A stretch of 64,000 bases of DNA from Synechococcus sp. CC9605 (GCF_000012625.1 NC_007516.1:868001-932000), one strand, 5' to 3'. Counted from the stretch's first letter, positions 37,026 through 46,054 are shown. Program-made: numbers and translations. The notes: generated by a model from the sequence alone, not told the origin.

Positions 37026-37296
37026 TTCTGAAGCCCAGTTTCTGACTGGGTTTTCTTGTGTCTGGGGTTTGTCGCGCCACCCAGTCTCAAGTCTCTTAAG
37101 GGCGTTTTTCAGCTGATGCAGTCGATTTCGGCGATCGTGGGCTCCACCTTCGTCGTCTCTGGGTGATCTAGGGGGTGCCACGGCCTCCAGGTTTCCTGTA
37201 GGAGGCGAGTGTCACCTCGGACGCGGAAACCGCAAGAGCAGCCCCACTAAAGGCCGTTAGTACCGACGAAGTGGCTTCCCTTAAGAGGAGGTCCTC
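37026..37296. other. Left end of E2, non-coding
   Basis: Contains the att-linked terminator and one CTAGGGGG motif at 37,168-37,175. The promoter for the HTH protein is presumably here. No gene seen. Confidence 0.4.
37034..37054 (+). terminator. Hairpin after att copy 2
   Basis: CCCAGT-TTCTG-ACTGGG followed by TTTTC. It resembles the hairpin after att copy 3 and would end the tRNA transcript when E2 alone occupies the site. Confidence 0.65.
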
Positions 37297-37539
37297 GTGT
37301 CCAGTCCAGTTAAAGCAACCAATTGGTTGCCCACACCAAAAGCAGCAGAAGCCTTGGGTTGCTCGCCGAAGCACCTGAGAGCACAACGCGACGTATGTGG
37401 TGGCTTTCTCGACGCCACTGTTCATTGGGCGTACGGCCCAACGCTGAATAGTGCGATCACCTGGAACGTTCAGGCGGTGCGCGAAGCGTTCCACCGGCGT
37501 GGTGTTTGTGCCCGGAAAATGACTATTGAAGCACAATAG
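37297..37539 (+). CDS. Small helix-turn-helix protein of the satellite (E2 copy)
   Basis: 80 residues from GTG 37297, with a strong AGGAGG site at 37,284-37,289. It is the homolog of the E1 gene at 28,650: NWLPTPKAAEALGCSPKHLR then AQRDVCGGFLD and AITWNVQAVREAFHRRG. The ribosome site fixes the start and supports the shorter start in E1. Candidate excisionase or early regulator. Confidence 0.75.
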   Translation: MSSPVKATNWLPTPKAAEALGCSPKHLRAQRDVCGGFLDATVHWAYGPTLNSAITWNVQAVREAFHRRGVCARKMTIEAQ

Positions 37540-37563
37540 ATATCAAATAGCGGGGAAATAATC

Positions 37564-37821
37564 ATGGTGGTTTCTGCATCGCCGGCTATTATTTGTGTAA
37601 CAGTTTCTTCTGTCGCGCAAAAGATGTCGATCCAGATATTCGCTAAGCACGAGAAACACAATGGCCCATTGAATGGCGTGCTACACGCACGCTTTCCTGA
37701 GCCGATTGTATCGTTCGTGAAGACCTCAGCACTCGTTGAGGGTGTTAGTGAGTCGACGGTTCTTCGCTTTGCCCTGGAGCAGTGGGCAACAGCACAGGGT
37801 TACTCCGAACACTGCTCATAA
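37564..37821 (+). CDS. Ribbon-helix-helix-like small protein (E2)
   Basis: 85 residues from ATG 37564; ATG 37624 (MSIQIFAKHEK) is an alternative start that drops an unlikely hydrophobic lead. The C-terminal half, LHARFPEPIVSFVKTSALVE then GVSESTVLRFALEQWA, has the strand-helix-turn-helix pattern of RHH/CopG-type DNA-binding proteins. It takes the slot occupied by the Spo11-like gene in E1. Confidence 0.55.
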   Translation: MVVSASPAIICVTVSSVAQKMSIQIFAKHEKHNGPLNGVLHARFPEPIVSFVKTSALVEGVSESTVLRFALEQWATAQGYSEHCS

Positions 37822-37902
37822 AAGAAGGCCACTGCTCACAACGGTGACCTCTCTTTGAACGTAAAGCCCCGCAGCTTTCTTATTCTTTACACCTGCATTT
37901 TA

Positions 37903-38868
37903 ATGGCTCACACAGCTATAAACGCTTCTCGGTTCCTTGCCGAGATTGAACGGCTTAAGCCGCTCGAAAACCTTGTTCGCTTTATTCCTACCGGTGGCGG
38001 CAAAGAAGGCAAAGCTCCGCTCATCAGCGAGTGGAGTAAACACCCTGGCTTCACTATCAAAGAACTGATCGAACAGTTCCCTCGCGCGAAGTCAATTGGT
38101 GTCATCACCCAGCCGCTGTTGTGCTTTGACTTTGACGGCGCCACCGCTGTGAATCATGCGGTCCTTGACGGGCGGGATCCTGATGACGTCAACACTTGGC
38201 GCATCAACAGGACCACCGATAAAAACCGCTTCAAGCTGCTTTTCTTGCCCAGCAAAGAGCAGTTAGCGCAGCTTCCTAACGGTCAGATCACCAATACCCA
38301 TCGGACTAAGCGACCAAGTACTGAGCGTTACCCCTACGAGGAGATGACTTTTGTTGTGAAAGGTGAGGCGGAAGAAATCTTCTGCCACCCAGGACGCCAA
38401 GTCATCGTTGCGGGTGCTCACCCAGCAAGCGGTGGACATTATTTTTGGCCCAATGGGTCTGGACCTGAAGCGTTGTCAGCACCGCCAGCGGAATGGTGGG
38501 GTCACGTCCTTACGTTGGCGCGTGACTACCCACACCCAGCTGCAGGAGCAGACAAAACTGTCAGCACCAGTCGCTTCGCCAGTGGGAATTGGCAACGGCT
38601 TGAACATTGCCCTATCTGTGGCCGGGGCCCTGACGACAACCCTCTTTGCCAGATCCACAGTGATGGTCAAACACTGCGCTGTTTCTTAGGTCAGACCTTT
38701 AGCCCACCTTCAAACCTTGAACCGGGTGAACTAGCTCCCGGTACTCAGTGGGCGTTTAGTTGTGTCAGTTCCAGTGGTTGGGGTGAGTTCCTCACGTTTG
38801 TGAAGGACAAATCCAGTCGTTACCAGCAGGTCAAATCCATGCTGCGGGGGCGGGCCAATGGCAACTGA
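37903..38868 (+). CDS. Prim-pol/zinc-finger primase (E2 copy, intact)
   Basis: 321 residues from ATG 37903 (open frame from 37,855). LKPLENLVRFIPTGGGKEGK opens the domain; SIGVITQPLLCFDFDGATA carries the two metal-binding acidic residues of a primase-polymerase active site; GRQVIVAGAHPASGGHYFW follows, with the histidine typical of the fold. The C-terminal part has CPICGRGPDDNPLCQIH, a zinc-binding knuckle, and LRCFLGQTFSPP. It likely makes primers for element replication with the VapE-like helicase. The stop overlaps the helicase start by 11 bases. Confidence 0.7.
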   Translation: MAHTAINASRFLAEIERLKPLENLVRFIPTGGGKEGKAPLISEWSKHPGFTIKELIEQFPRAKSIGVITQPLLCFDFDGATAVNHAVLDGRDPDDVNTWRINRTTDKNRFKLLFLPSKEQLAQLPNGQITNTHRTKRPSTERYPYEEMTFVVKGEAEEIFCHPGRQVIVAGAHPASGGHYFWPNGSGPEALSAPPAEWWGHVLTLARDYPHPAAGADKTVSTSRFASGNWQRLEHCPICGRGPDDNPLCQIHSDGQTLRCFLGQTFSPPSNLEPGELAPGTQWAFSCVSSSGWGEFLTFVKDKSSRYQQVKSMLRGRANGN

Positions 38869-40124
38869 CCTGGTACCCGTTGACCAACTCCTGCTGGGGT
38901 GGATCGACGAAAAGCAAGAAGACCGGTTCCGTCTTGAGGTTGGTGATTTGGTCAACCTGCTGAGTAGACAGCTCGGCAATCGTTGGCGGTTCAACCTGCT
39001 CTCAAAAAAGATCGAGCTTGATGGCAAGCCGATTCCAGTCTTTGAGCTGGAGAACTTGTACTGCCATCTGTCTCAACGCGGTTTCACCATCTCCAAAGAG
39101 AAGGCGATTGATGCCGCCAAAGCCACAGCAATGGCGCATTCCTTTCATCCCGTCGTTGAGTATCTGGATCGTGTTGCCTCTGACGACAACATCGTTCCCG
39201 CCGAACTCGACCAGTTGGGAGCTCTGTTCTGGTACACCAAAGATCCGCTGTACGACGCCATGATCCGTAAAAAGGTGATTGGCGCGGTTAAGCGGGCCTA
39301 TGAACCTGGCTGCATGTTCCGCACTTGTCTCGTCTTTAAAGGCGGGCAGGACATTGGAAATGTCAACCAGCCTCAGAGTTCTTGCCAGTCCTGCGTGGTT
39401 GACCGATACAGCGCAGGACAAGCACGAGGATTTTCTCCTTGCTATTCACGGTTGCTGGATTTATGAGCTGGCCGAGTTGGACAGCATCACCAGCAAGAAG
39501 GAGGCAGGTGCCTTGAAGAACGACCTCTCCTCTCCGAAAGACAACATTCGTGTTCCGTACGGGCGCGCACATGACACGTTCGCCCGTCAGAGCATTTTTG
39601 TCGGCACCAGTAATCGAGATGATTTCCTGCGTGATGAAACGGGTGCCTCTCGGTTTTGGGTCGTCGAGCTTCCGCACAATGCCGACGATGGCTTCGTGAT
39701 TGATTTGGATCGTCTGCGGGCTAACCGTGATGCGATCTGGAAGGGTGCTGTTCTTGCATACCGCGACGGTGAAGAGCCGCGCTTATCGCAAGAGCACTAG
39801 GCTGAATCCAATCGTCGCAACCTCGGCTTTGAGTTGAAACACCCTTGGGAGGATTACATCGTCGATTGGCTTGAGACAGCTATCTGCGGAAGACTTTTCA
39901 CCACTGAGCAATGTCTCTACCTACTTGGCTTGGAGAAACAGCAAGGTTGGGGATGGGAGTCGCGTTTCCCCCCTGTAACCCAGAAAGAAAGTGTGGAGGC
40001 TGGCCGAATCCTGCGTCGACTGGGTTGCGTGAAGGACAAACACCCTCAACGGAAAAAATTGGGGCCCACAGAAATACGTCGTCGATGGTGGCATCCCCCC
40101 GACACAAGTGGCACAGGACAGTGA
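38858..40124 (+). pseudogene. VapE-like helicase, E2 copy (frameshift in Walker A and a stop)
   Basis: Homologous to 30,829-32,097. After VFKGGQDIG the sequence GGAAATGTCAACC shifts frame at 39,361; deleting that T restores GGQDIGKST, a proper Walker A. The next part (LASPAWLTDTAQDKHEDFLL, SIFVGTSNRDDFLRDETG) runs in the new frame to TAG 39,798, where E1 has CAG (C-to-T change). The same frame continues to 40,124. Both lesions differ from those of E1, so the two helicases were lost independently. Confidence 0.8.
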
Positions 40125-40444
40125 GTTAACCCTGTGTCAGCTCAAACCGCAGCAGCGGCAGCGGGTTCGAGCGATTTGGCACAAGGCACTAGTGATTCTT
40201 TTAAAAAGAGTCACCCCCAAGAGAAACAGCTGACGCTGCCGCACTGATGGGCAAATCACCTGTGCCACCTGTGCCAGATGACCGACCAGATAACCGATAA
40301 GCCAAACGGGATTGGGCATGGAGGATGCCGCTCGAACCACTTGCCCTGAAAATTCGCGTTGTCCAAGCCGCGTATCTCCACAGGGAAAAGTCCAGCTGGA
40401 GCGTTTACTGCCGGTAGAACAAGAGCAGCAGGGCTCACATAAAC

Positions 40445-40675
40445 ATGGACAATTTACGCGAACTGGCGCGATTGCTGCGCAAAGCACAACAAGTGCATCT
40501 GGAGAAAACACGACCACCGATTTGGATGGTGACAAACAAGTACCAAGGCGAAGAAACACCATCACCACCAGATGGCGTTGCAGTTTTCGAGCCTTGGCTT
40601 GTATTCAGCTGCGAAGGCGAGCGCCCAGAAGGCGACACCGGCCAACCCATCGGCAAACTCTGCCCATTGCAGTGA
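40445..40675 (+). CDS. Small satellite protein (E2)
   Basis: 76 residues from ATG 40445. N-terminal helix DNLRELARLLRKAQQVHLEK, then PPIWMVTNKYQGE and VFEPWLVFSCEGE. Same position and plan as the E1 protein at 32,404, but longer at the end. No function is recognised. Confidence 0.5.
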   Translation: MDNLRELARLLRKAQQVHLEKTRPPIWMVTNKYQGEETPSPPDGVAVFEPWLVFSCEGERPEGDTGQPIGKLCPLQ

Positions 40676-40683
40676 ATTGGTCG

Positions 40684-40845
40684 CTATCGCGAGTCAGAAG
40701 CATCTCCCTTGAACTGCCAGCGTTCAAGACGTCTTAGTTCCACAATCTCTAGACGTCTTCTATTGGTTTCAATCTCAGCCTCACGCGCCAAATGTTCAAG
40801 TTGAGCATTTGTGCGCTTTTGGTCTTGTGAAGATACAAAAGACAT
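40684..40845 (-). CDS. Small charged helical protein, tentative (E2)
   Basis: 53 residues from ATG 40845. A highly charged helix (SSQDQKRTNAQLEHLAREAE, then ETNRRRLEIVELRRLERW) suggests a coiled coil. Positional counterpart of 32,562-32,702 in E1. Convergent with the gene at 40,445, eight bases apart. Confidence 0.45.
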   Translation of the reverse strand: MSFVSSQDQKRTNAQLEHLAREAEIETNRRRLEIVELRRLERWQFKGDASDSR

Positions 40846-40908
40846 TGAGATTGAGCAATTACATGTGCAGAAACTAAAAACCGGCAGAAATTTACACGTG
40901 AAAGCGTC

Positions 40909-40938
40909 ACCCAACTACACCTATTTGTGTAGTTGGGT
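40909..40938. repeat. Perfect 12-bp inverted repeat downstream of the short recombinase
   Basis: ACCCAACTACAC and GTGTAGTTGGGT around CTATTT. It begins eight bases after the recombinase stop (minus strand). No T tract follows on either strand, so it is not a standard terminator; it could be an RNA-stabilising hairpin or a recombination or protein-binding site. Confidence 0.65.
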
Positions 40939-40946
40939 AAAGGGGC

Positions 40947-41522
40947 TCAAGCAAAGGCAGCAGCGGCAGCTTCACGTTGAGCAGGCGTCACTTCGAGATA
41001 ACGCTGCAGGGCTGACATCGATTTGTGCCCAGACAGGGCCATAAGCACCCTCAACGGCACGCCAGCATTGTGCGCCGAAGTTAAAGCCGAACGCCGAAAA
41101 GAGTGGCTAGAAACGCCTTCTAGGCCCGATTCAGCCGCGGCCCTTTCAAGGGCATCCATAAAGCTGCGCGTACTCAGGCAAGAACCTGCAAATCTGCCTG
41201 GCACGAGATGGTCACCAGCCGCAGGTTCACGACCCTGCCGCACCACCCAAGCACCTCTCCAGGAGCGCAGGGCTTCCCACAACGCTGGCGTAACTGGCAC
41301 CGACCGACTCGCCAGCTTTCCTTTGGTGATTCCTTTCTGGAACGTAACGGCAGATTCCGAAACCATCCCCCAGGTGAGCTGCGTTGCCTCACCAATACGG
41401 CAGCCAGTACGGCGACAAATCTCGGCAACGATCTTGTGATGCTGCTCAGGCAGCTTTGAAATCAATAAATCGAGCTCGTCGGTGCTCAACACACGCGACT
41501 GCCCGTGTCGATTGGACTTCAT
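40947..41522 (-). CDS. Catalytic-domain-only tyrosine recombinase (E2 copy, intact)
   Basis: 191 residues from ATG 41522, chosen because it aligns with the E1 start; the frame is open to 41,621. All catalytic elements are present: Arg in RRTGCRIGEATQL, the lysine hairpin GITKGKLASR, HSFRRS, SGHKSM and the tyrosine in LQRYLEV. The size is that of a bare catalytic domain, like FimB/FimE-type recombinases, without the N-terminal DNA-binding half of integrases. It is separate from the att-linked integrase and sits mid-element on the minus strand. Possible roles: DNA inversion, dimer resolution or excision control. Confidence 0.8.
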   Translation of the reverse strand: MKSNRHGQSRVLSTDELDLLISKLPEQHHKIVAEICRRTGCRIGEATQLTWGMVSESAVTFQKGITKGKLASRSVPVTPALWEALRSWRGAWVVRQGREPAAGDHLVPGRFAGSCLSTRSFMDALERAAAESGLEGVSSHSFRRSALTSAHNAGVPLRVLMALSGHKSMSALQRYLEVTPAQREAAAAAFA

Positions 41523-41835
41523 TTTTTTAGTTTTAATTAGCCAAGAACGCAGTGCTGGTCTGCCACCGCGTCTTATTGACATTTTACGCGGAGTTCCTGC
41601 CTGGCTATTACTAGCGGCCAATGATCTTTGCTAACTATTTCTTATGCTATTTGCCTATTAGATGAAACTTGCTGCTATCAGATTTGCTGATTACTTAGGG
41701 GGGTAAGGTTCGGATTTCTGATGTTATCAGCAACCCCTAGGGAACCTTCTGAAACGGCACTAATTCTCGATAGGCCTAATGTAGCACAGCTGCTAGATAA
41801 AACACTGGTAGTATTTAATAAAGAAGTCTTTGCTG
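41523..41835. promoter_or_regulatory. Divergent AT-rich intergenic region of E2
   Basis: Lies between the minus-strand short recombinase and the plus-strand TerS operon, as at 33,342-33,776 in E1. A frame from 41,721 is open but overlaps the conserved gene in the wrong phase. No E1-like inverted repeat recognised. Confidence 0.35.
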
Positions 41836-42081
41836 ATGGCTTGGAACCTGACAATTTACGAATGGCTCGTTATGCCCTGTTGCAATCTTTTGGGAAAGCA
41901 GCTATTCGGACAAAACTATCATCGAGCCGATAAATTTGCTCGCCTTGAATATCAATGTTCGACGATAGAAGGCATCGCGCCAGAAGAACTTAGGGACCGC
42001 GGGGCTCCTGGGATGAGTGACAGGCGAAGGCTGCGCAAATGGAAGCAGCTGAAAGCCAAAGGTTTAATCGCTGGAGTGTGA
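41836..42081 (+). CDS. Small conserved satellite protein upstream of TerS (E2)
   Basis: 81 residues from ATG 41836 (TTG 41830 also possible). Homolog of the E1 protein at 33,777: NLTIYEWL, CNLLGKQLF, then GIAPEELRDRGAPG and a basic tail. Its stop overlaps the TerS-like start (TGATG at 42,079). Conservation of this pair in both elements suggests a shared task in packaging or late control. Confidence 0.6.
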   Translation: MAWNLTIYEWLVMPCCNLLGKQLFGQNYHRADKFARLEYQCSTIEGIAPEELRDRGAPGMSDRRRLRKWKQLKAKGLIAGV

Positions 42082-42497
42082 TGAGTAACCACAAAATCAA
42101 CCGCTATGACGCAATGCCGCCGCACATCATCAAGGCGCTGACGCTTTGCGCCAATGGCTCCACCTGGGTTGATGCGGCAGCTGCTGTCGGCATCAAAGCC
42201 CCCTGCCTACGCAAGTGGTATCGAGACCGCAGGGCTGAAGAGTTCATCGAATCACTGGTTCGCGAGAATCTCAATGTCGCCAACAATCTGCTGACATCAG
42301 CAGCGCCACGTCTTGCGGATGAGCTGATCCAGATCGCGCTGGATCCCAATGTGAAGGCCTACGCCAGAACCCAGGCCATCAGCGAGAGCTTCAAGATCCT
42401 GCGTGAGAACGTCTTGGAGGCTGAGCAGCGGCGGCAGCTGCAAGAGATCCGGCAGACACTGCAGTCCCTCGAGGACAGCAAGACAGTCACTGTCTAG
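42081..42497 (+). CDS. Terminase small subunit-like DNA-binding protein (E2)
   Basis: 138 residues from ATG 42081. HTH: CANGSTWVDAAAAVGIKAP then CLRKWYRDR. The middle helical part is RLADELIQIALDPNVKAYAR, and the coiled-coil tail is QRRQLQEIRQTLQSLE. Same architecture as the E1 protein at 34,492 with low sequence identity, so the two satellites may target different packaging signals. Confidence 0.65.
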   Translation: MSNHKINRYDAMPPHIIKALTLCANGSTWVDAAAAVGIKAPCLRKWYRDRRAEEFIESLVRENLNVANNLLTSAAPRLADELIQIALDPNVKAYARTQAISESFKILRENVLEAEQRRQLQEIRQTLQSLEDSKTVTV

Positions 42498-43287
42498 GGA
42501 CTTGGTTTTGGTGTCGCCTCTCGGATCAGGAGCAGTCCGTAATGCGTGTTGCGACCGTTTGCCTGGCGCAAATCAGTCATACGACCGGCAAGTATTTACT
42601 GAATACCATCCCAACGATCGCGGTTACTAATGCAACACCTGTGATCTTGAACACAGGCTGCTGAGATCCAAATCATATCCATACAATACGAAAAGGCTGA
42701 TGCTTAATTTGTTGATATCTTCTGGTTAAATGAATTTCATTTCTTTGCTCATCTATGTCTCTATTCTCGCTTGGTTTGAATCGTTGCATCATTCCCAGGC
42801 TGTTGCTGACCAGTTATTGCTATCGGTAGAAAAACCTAGCAAGCCTGAGCAAATTGAGTTATCAAGCTGTTCCTGGGGAGCGGAAAAATGGCAGCGAGCT
42901 AGTAATAGTCATGACTAATGAATGTTAAAAGCTTTGGAGATGATTGTCGTTTGTTATGTCGCTGCTTAGTGCATGGCCGAATGCACTCGCGTTTGCGACT
43001 GGCATTTGACGCGAAATTGATGACTCAATTGGAGCTTAAGATTCCTTGATCTAATTGCTAGCCGACTTCGCCGCAACTGGGTCATGTCCCACTGCTGGTG
43101 CATATCAGTGACGTTTAATGAGGCCGACGACCGTCTTGCAGCCGGGTGGCACGTCGACCTGCCTGAGCCAGGGCCTATGTGCTCAGCCCAGCGGAAGCGC
43201 TACCCACGGCTGGAACGGGAGTTGTTGCTGCCATCAGTCGTGATTCCGACTGACGAGCCTTTGGTGGAACGCCCAGCGTGATCGACG
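42498..43287. other. Sparse region at the start of the E2 cargo
   Basis: A 62-codon frame at 42,730-42,918 has a signal-like start (MNFISLLIYVSILAWFES) but no other support, and a 65-codon frame at 43,084 looks like chance. A small hairpin GTGCAT/ATGCAC lies near 42,972-42,989. Nothing firm seen. Confidence 0.35.
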
Positions 43288-43500
43288 TCAAAAAAACATT
43301 CCACTGCTCGGAGCGCTGTCCTCGTATTTCTTGCAAAACGCCTCTAGGTCGTCGGTTTCGCCTAGGCCGAGTGCTGTTTTGGTCTCCGCTTCGACCTTGT
43401 TGCCAACCGCTATCCAGCGAAGGCAGTAATCCATCTCTAACGGGTTCTGGCAGGCAGTCAGTAGAGCGATCAGCGGCAGGAGGAGCAGAAGCTTTCTCAT
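43288..43500 (-). CDS. Small lipoprotein
   Basis: 70 residues with a type II signal: MRKLLLLLPLIALLTAC, the lipobox LTAC ending at Cys17. The mature part is acidic with two more cysteines (MDYCLRWIAVGNKVEAETK and FCKKYEDSAPSSG). Membrane-anchored; function unknown. First of a run of small minus-strand cargo genes in E2. Confidence 0.7.
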   Translation of the reverse strand: MRKLLLLLPLIALLTACQNPLEMDYCLRWIAVGNKVEAETKTALGLGETDDLEAFCKKYEDSAPSSGMFF

Positions 43501-43520
43501 GCGCCAGGGATGGCAGCAGC

Positions 43521-43688
43521 TCAGGTCTCGATTTCAGTCTTCTGAGGAACCTCGGTCTCACCGTTGTGGTGAGCGTTGGCGCCGCCAACGAAAACCAGCA
43601 CAGCCATGATCGCGGCGATCGCCACAGCGGCACGGACGCGCAAGATGCCGTACGAAGCACTGAAGTCAGCCGTGTTCAGGTGTTTCAT
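43521..43688 (-). CDS. Small single-pass membrane protein
   Basis: 55 residues from ATG 43688 (frame open to 43,730). One hydrophobic segment, VAIAAIMAVLVFVGGANA, then a short polar tail. Its style is like 46,055-46,237, which also ends its hydrophobic part in ANA, suggesting a related pair. Confidence 0.5.
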   Translation of the reverse strand: MKHLNTADFSASYGILRVRAAVAIAAIMAVLVFVGGANAHHNGETEVPQKTEIET

Positions 43689-43742
43689 GCCGGTGAAGCT
43701 AACGGCGTTCTCAGAACCTGATCGAGTCATTTGATACGAGGT

Positions 43743-43859
43743 TCAGTCTTCTGAGCTGACATCACGCTCATACCGTGCAGGGCTGAAAAACCAAATGATC
43801 AGCCGGGTGGTGAACCAGGCGAGCAAAACGCCCAGAGCTATCGAGACAAGCGCCTCCAC
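43743..43859 (-). CDS. Micro-protein with one transmembrane helix
   Basis: 38 residues from GTG 43859: MEALVSIALGVLLAWFTTRL then IIWFFSPARYERDVSSED. A hydrophobic N-terminal helix followed by a basic/acidic tail. It lies 12 bp upstream of the frame at 43,521-43,730, same strand. Confidence 0.42.
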   Translation of the reverse strand: MEALVSIALGVLLAWFTTRLIIWFFSPARYERDVSSED

Positions 43860-43944
43860 AACAAGTATTCAGAGAACATCAGCCGAAGCTGGATGTCCTC
43901 AATATGCCGTGCTGACCAAGGGGTTGGAGAGCGACTATTAACGG

Positions 43945-44091
43945 TCAGTCGCGAACTTGCTCGTCCTTGTCTTTGGGTGCCTCGACTTGAGGTTGGTACT
44001 TGACCACTGACTTTGAAGCCAGGGAGGCCTCGAGACGCTGCAGCTGCGCTTCACGCAGTGCGGCGGAGATGTCGAGAGAGGGGTCAGTCAT
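43945..44091 (-). CDS. Micro-protein, charged, unknown
   Basis: 48 residues from ATG 44091: helix DISAALREAQLQRLEASLAS then a polar tail VEAPKDKDEQVRD. Coding-like, no family recognised. Same strand as its neighbours. Confidence 0.42.
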   Translation of the reverse strand: MTDPSLDISAALREAQLQRLEASLASKSVVKYQPQVEAPKDKDEQVRD

Positions 44092-44230
44092 CGAGTGGCG
44101 TTTCCAACAGCGGGCGCAGGGCCTAGCGCTGTCGAAAGGAGGCTACGGATCTGAGTAAGTCGGAACCCTAAGGAGCGCACGGCAGACGACCAGTGAGCAG
44201 AAATACTTAGAGTCAGGAACCCCTGACCGC

Positions 44231-44479
44231 TCAGACCCTCGGACAGATGTGAGTCACAAGGTCAGCGTTGACCCAGTTGATTACGCCTGTATCGACGTCA
44301 GCCACCTGGAACAACGTTGGAGCCTTTGGGTTTCTGGCACCGCCATCCACCCAGATCACATCAGCCATACGCCAGGCTCCATCCGTGTCGGAAATGATCA
44401 CGGCATCGCCTGGTTTGACATGCAGGAAAACGGGATCCGACTTGGGCGCTGCAACGGCGCTTACATGATCCATCAACAT
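44231..44479 (-). CDS. DUF3104-like protein, copy A
   Basis: 82 residues. PVFLHVKPGDAVIISDTDG, VIWVDGGARNPKAP and TLFQVADVDTGVINWVNADL match the small beta-rich DUF3104 family typical of marine Synechococcus and Prochlorococcus. It is nearly identical over the last 45 residues to the copy at 47,080-47,325. Function unknown. Confidence 0.7.
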   Translation of the reverse strand: MLMDHVSAVAAPKSDPVFLHVKPGDAVIISDTDGAWRMADVIWVDGGARNPKAPTLFQVADVDTGVINWVNADLVTHICPRV

Positions 44480-44540
44480 CTACCATTGATAGTACAGCTG
44501 TATTAGCGCAAGAATAGGCGGAGGGTCCAGGAACGGATCC

Positions 44541-45072
44541 TTAAGCGTTCGATTTTCGAGGTGCTGCGGAGCTACGTGGTGAGGTGAGCTTCGCCATGGC
44601 AGCTCTCAGGGTGTTCCCCTTCATCTCACGTTGGTAGGTCTGCTAATGCTCTTTGAGGGTGTGACCCATCGCTTGAGCACAAAGGGATTGGTTGATGTTC
44701 GCCTCGATGGAGCGCATTGCCCAGCGTTGGCGAAGAGTAGAGGTCGAAGCCGGGCGTGAGTTCGTCAGAAACGGTCTTGAAGGCTGACCTGCATCTCCAC
44801 TGCAGCCATGCTGCGACCCAATTTTCACTCCGCTTAGCGTCCCAGCTTTGAGGCGATTGCCAGCGGACACCTCCTGGGATGTCGACGTTATGTAGATCCC
44901 AACGTTCAATCCACTCCCCTGGGCAGGCAAAAAAGGTGCGCTCTTCCGGCAGGGACAGCTTGGTTTTGATCGTCAGGCAGCTGGCGGTGCCGTCATCGTG
45001 AAGCTGCAGGCTTGGTACTTCCCCTGTCCTGCTGCAGCCTAAGGTCGCCACGTTGGTGACCAAAGCTTGCAT
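44541..45072 (-). pseudogene. Remnant of another tyrosine recombinase
   Basis: The tail LRQRWAMRSIEANINQSL then CAQAMGHTLKEH is followed by TAG and, in the same frame, QTYQREMKGNTLRAAMAK to TAA 44,541. This is the HxxR/GHxxxxH/tyrosine end of a phage integrase of a different subfamily from the E1/E2 integrases. Upstream parts (ENWVAAWLQWRCRSAFKTVS) are in another frame. At least one stop and one frameshift are present. It points to an older integration now inside the E2 cargo. Confidence 0.6.
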
Positions 45073-45916
45073 CGCCTATTCATATGCAGCCCCTGTTGCA
45101 GTTGTTTCTGCCTGAGGTTGCATCGCATCAGAAATTCCAACAGAAATTTCCGAGCCCTAATTACATACACATCACTGAGCAAACTCCCCATCCCCCCTTC
45201 TGCAGTTCTGCTGTCGTTTTACTGTCGTAGAACCCTGTCGTACTACTCCGCTAGAACCCAGTCATAACAATGTGTTTGAAATGCCTTAGGCCTCTACAAA
45301 CCTCATGGCGCGGATGGAAGCCAGTCGCTGTCTGGAGATACTGATGACCACAACCCATGACCCACATCATCCAAACTTATGAGAAGTCAGTCACAAACAC
45401 TGATCTGACGTATGAGAGTACTGCGTTTGGTGTCGTATCTACCGACTTCACAAGACTTCACGGGGCATTTTCTGGAATCAAAAAATGACCAAAAGACGCG
45501 TTGCGGAACACGCTGGATACCCCCATATTTAGTGTGCGCGGAAATGGGGAGTTCATCCACACGCGTCGGCTTCGGAAGAGCGATCCGATAGCTGGCAGAA
45601 CCCCTGTCTCCTGCGTGAGCGATCGCGGGAGGCACCGTTCTGTGCAACGGAATTCCGAAGAAAGTTGGTGCGTTCGTGGAGAAACAAAGTAGCGCAGCGA
45701 ACTTGTAATCACCGATGCCGCATCGCTCGGGAAGGACAGAGTTCTTCTCGCGGCCTCAGTAGCCTCCCTTCCTTAGGAGCCGTTAAGCCCTTTGGAGGGT
45801 GCTGCCTTGTTGCTCTGGCCCAGCTGGAGCAAGGACAACCGATGATGTTTGAACCTCAACTGCTGACCGAGGAGGAAGCGCAATAGCGTGCCTCCTGCGG
45901 TTGGCATGTCGATGAA
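45073..45916. other. Apparently non-coding stretch of the E2 cargo
   Basis: Frames here (for example 45,387-45,647 and 45,665-45,886) lack family resemblance or ribosome sites. The end of the latter (MMFEPQLLTEEEAQ) reads protein-like and might be the tail of a decayed gene. Nothing firm seen in 844 bases. Confidence 0.35.
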
Positions 45917-46048
45917 TCAGCCGTCGTCCTTGCCCTTGTCTTTCGGCGGGTCTGTGGATGCAAGCGTCTTCGCCTTACTGCTGAAGATCACCTTTGCGAT
46001 GACTAAGGCAATCGCAATGGCGCCCAGCAGAAAGCCAAGAAGCTCCAT
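45917..46048 (-). CDS. Micro-protein with one transmembrane helix
   Basis: 43 residues from ATG 46048: MELLGFLLGAIAIALVIAKV followed by a lysine/aspartate-rich tail (DPPKDKGKDDG). Six bases downstream of the next gene on the same strand, so probably one transcript. Confidence 0.45.
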   Translation of the reverse strand: MELLGFLLGAIAIALVIAKVIFSSKAKTLASTDPPKDKGKDDG

Positions 46049-46054
46049 TGCTGA

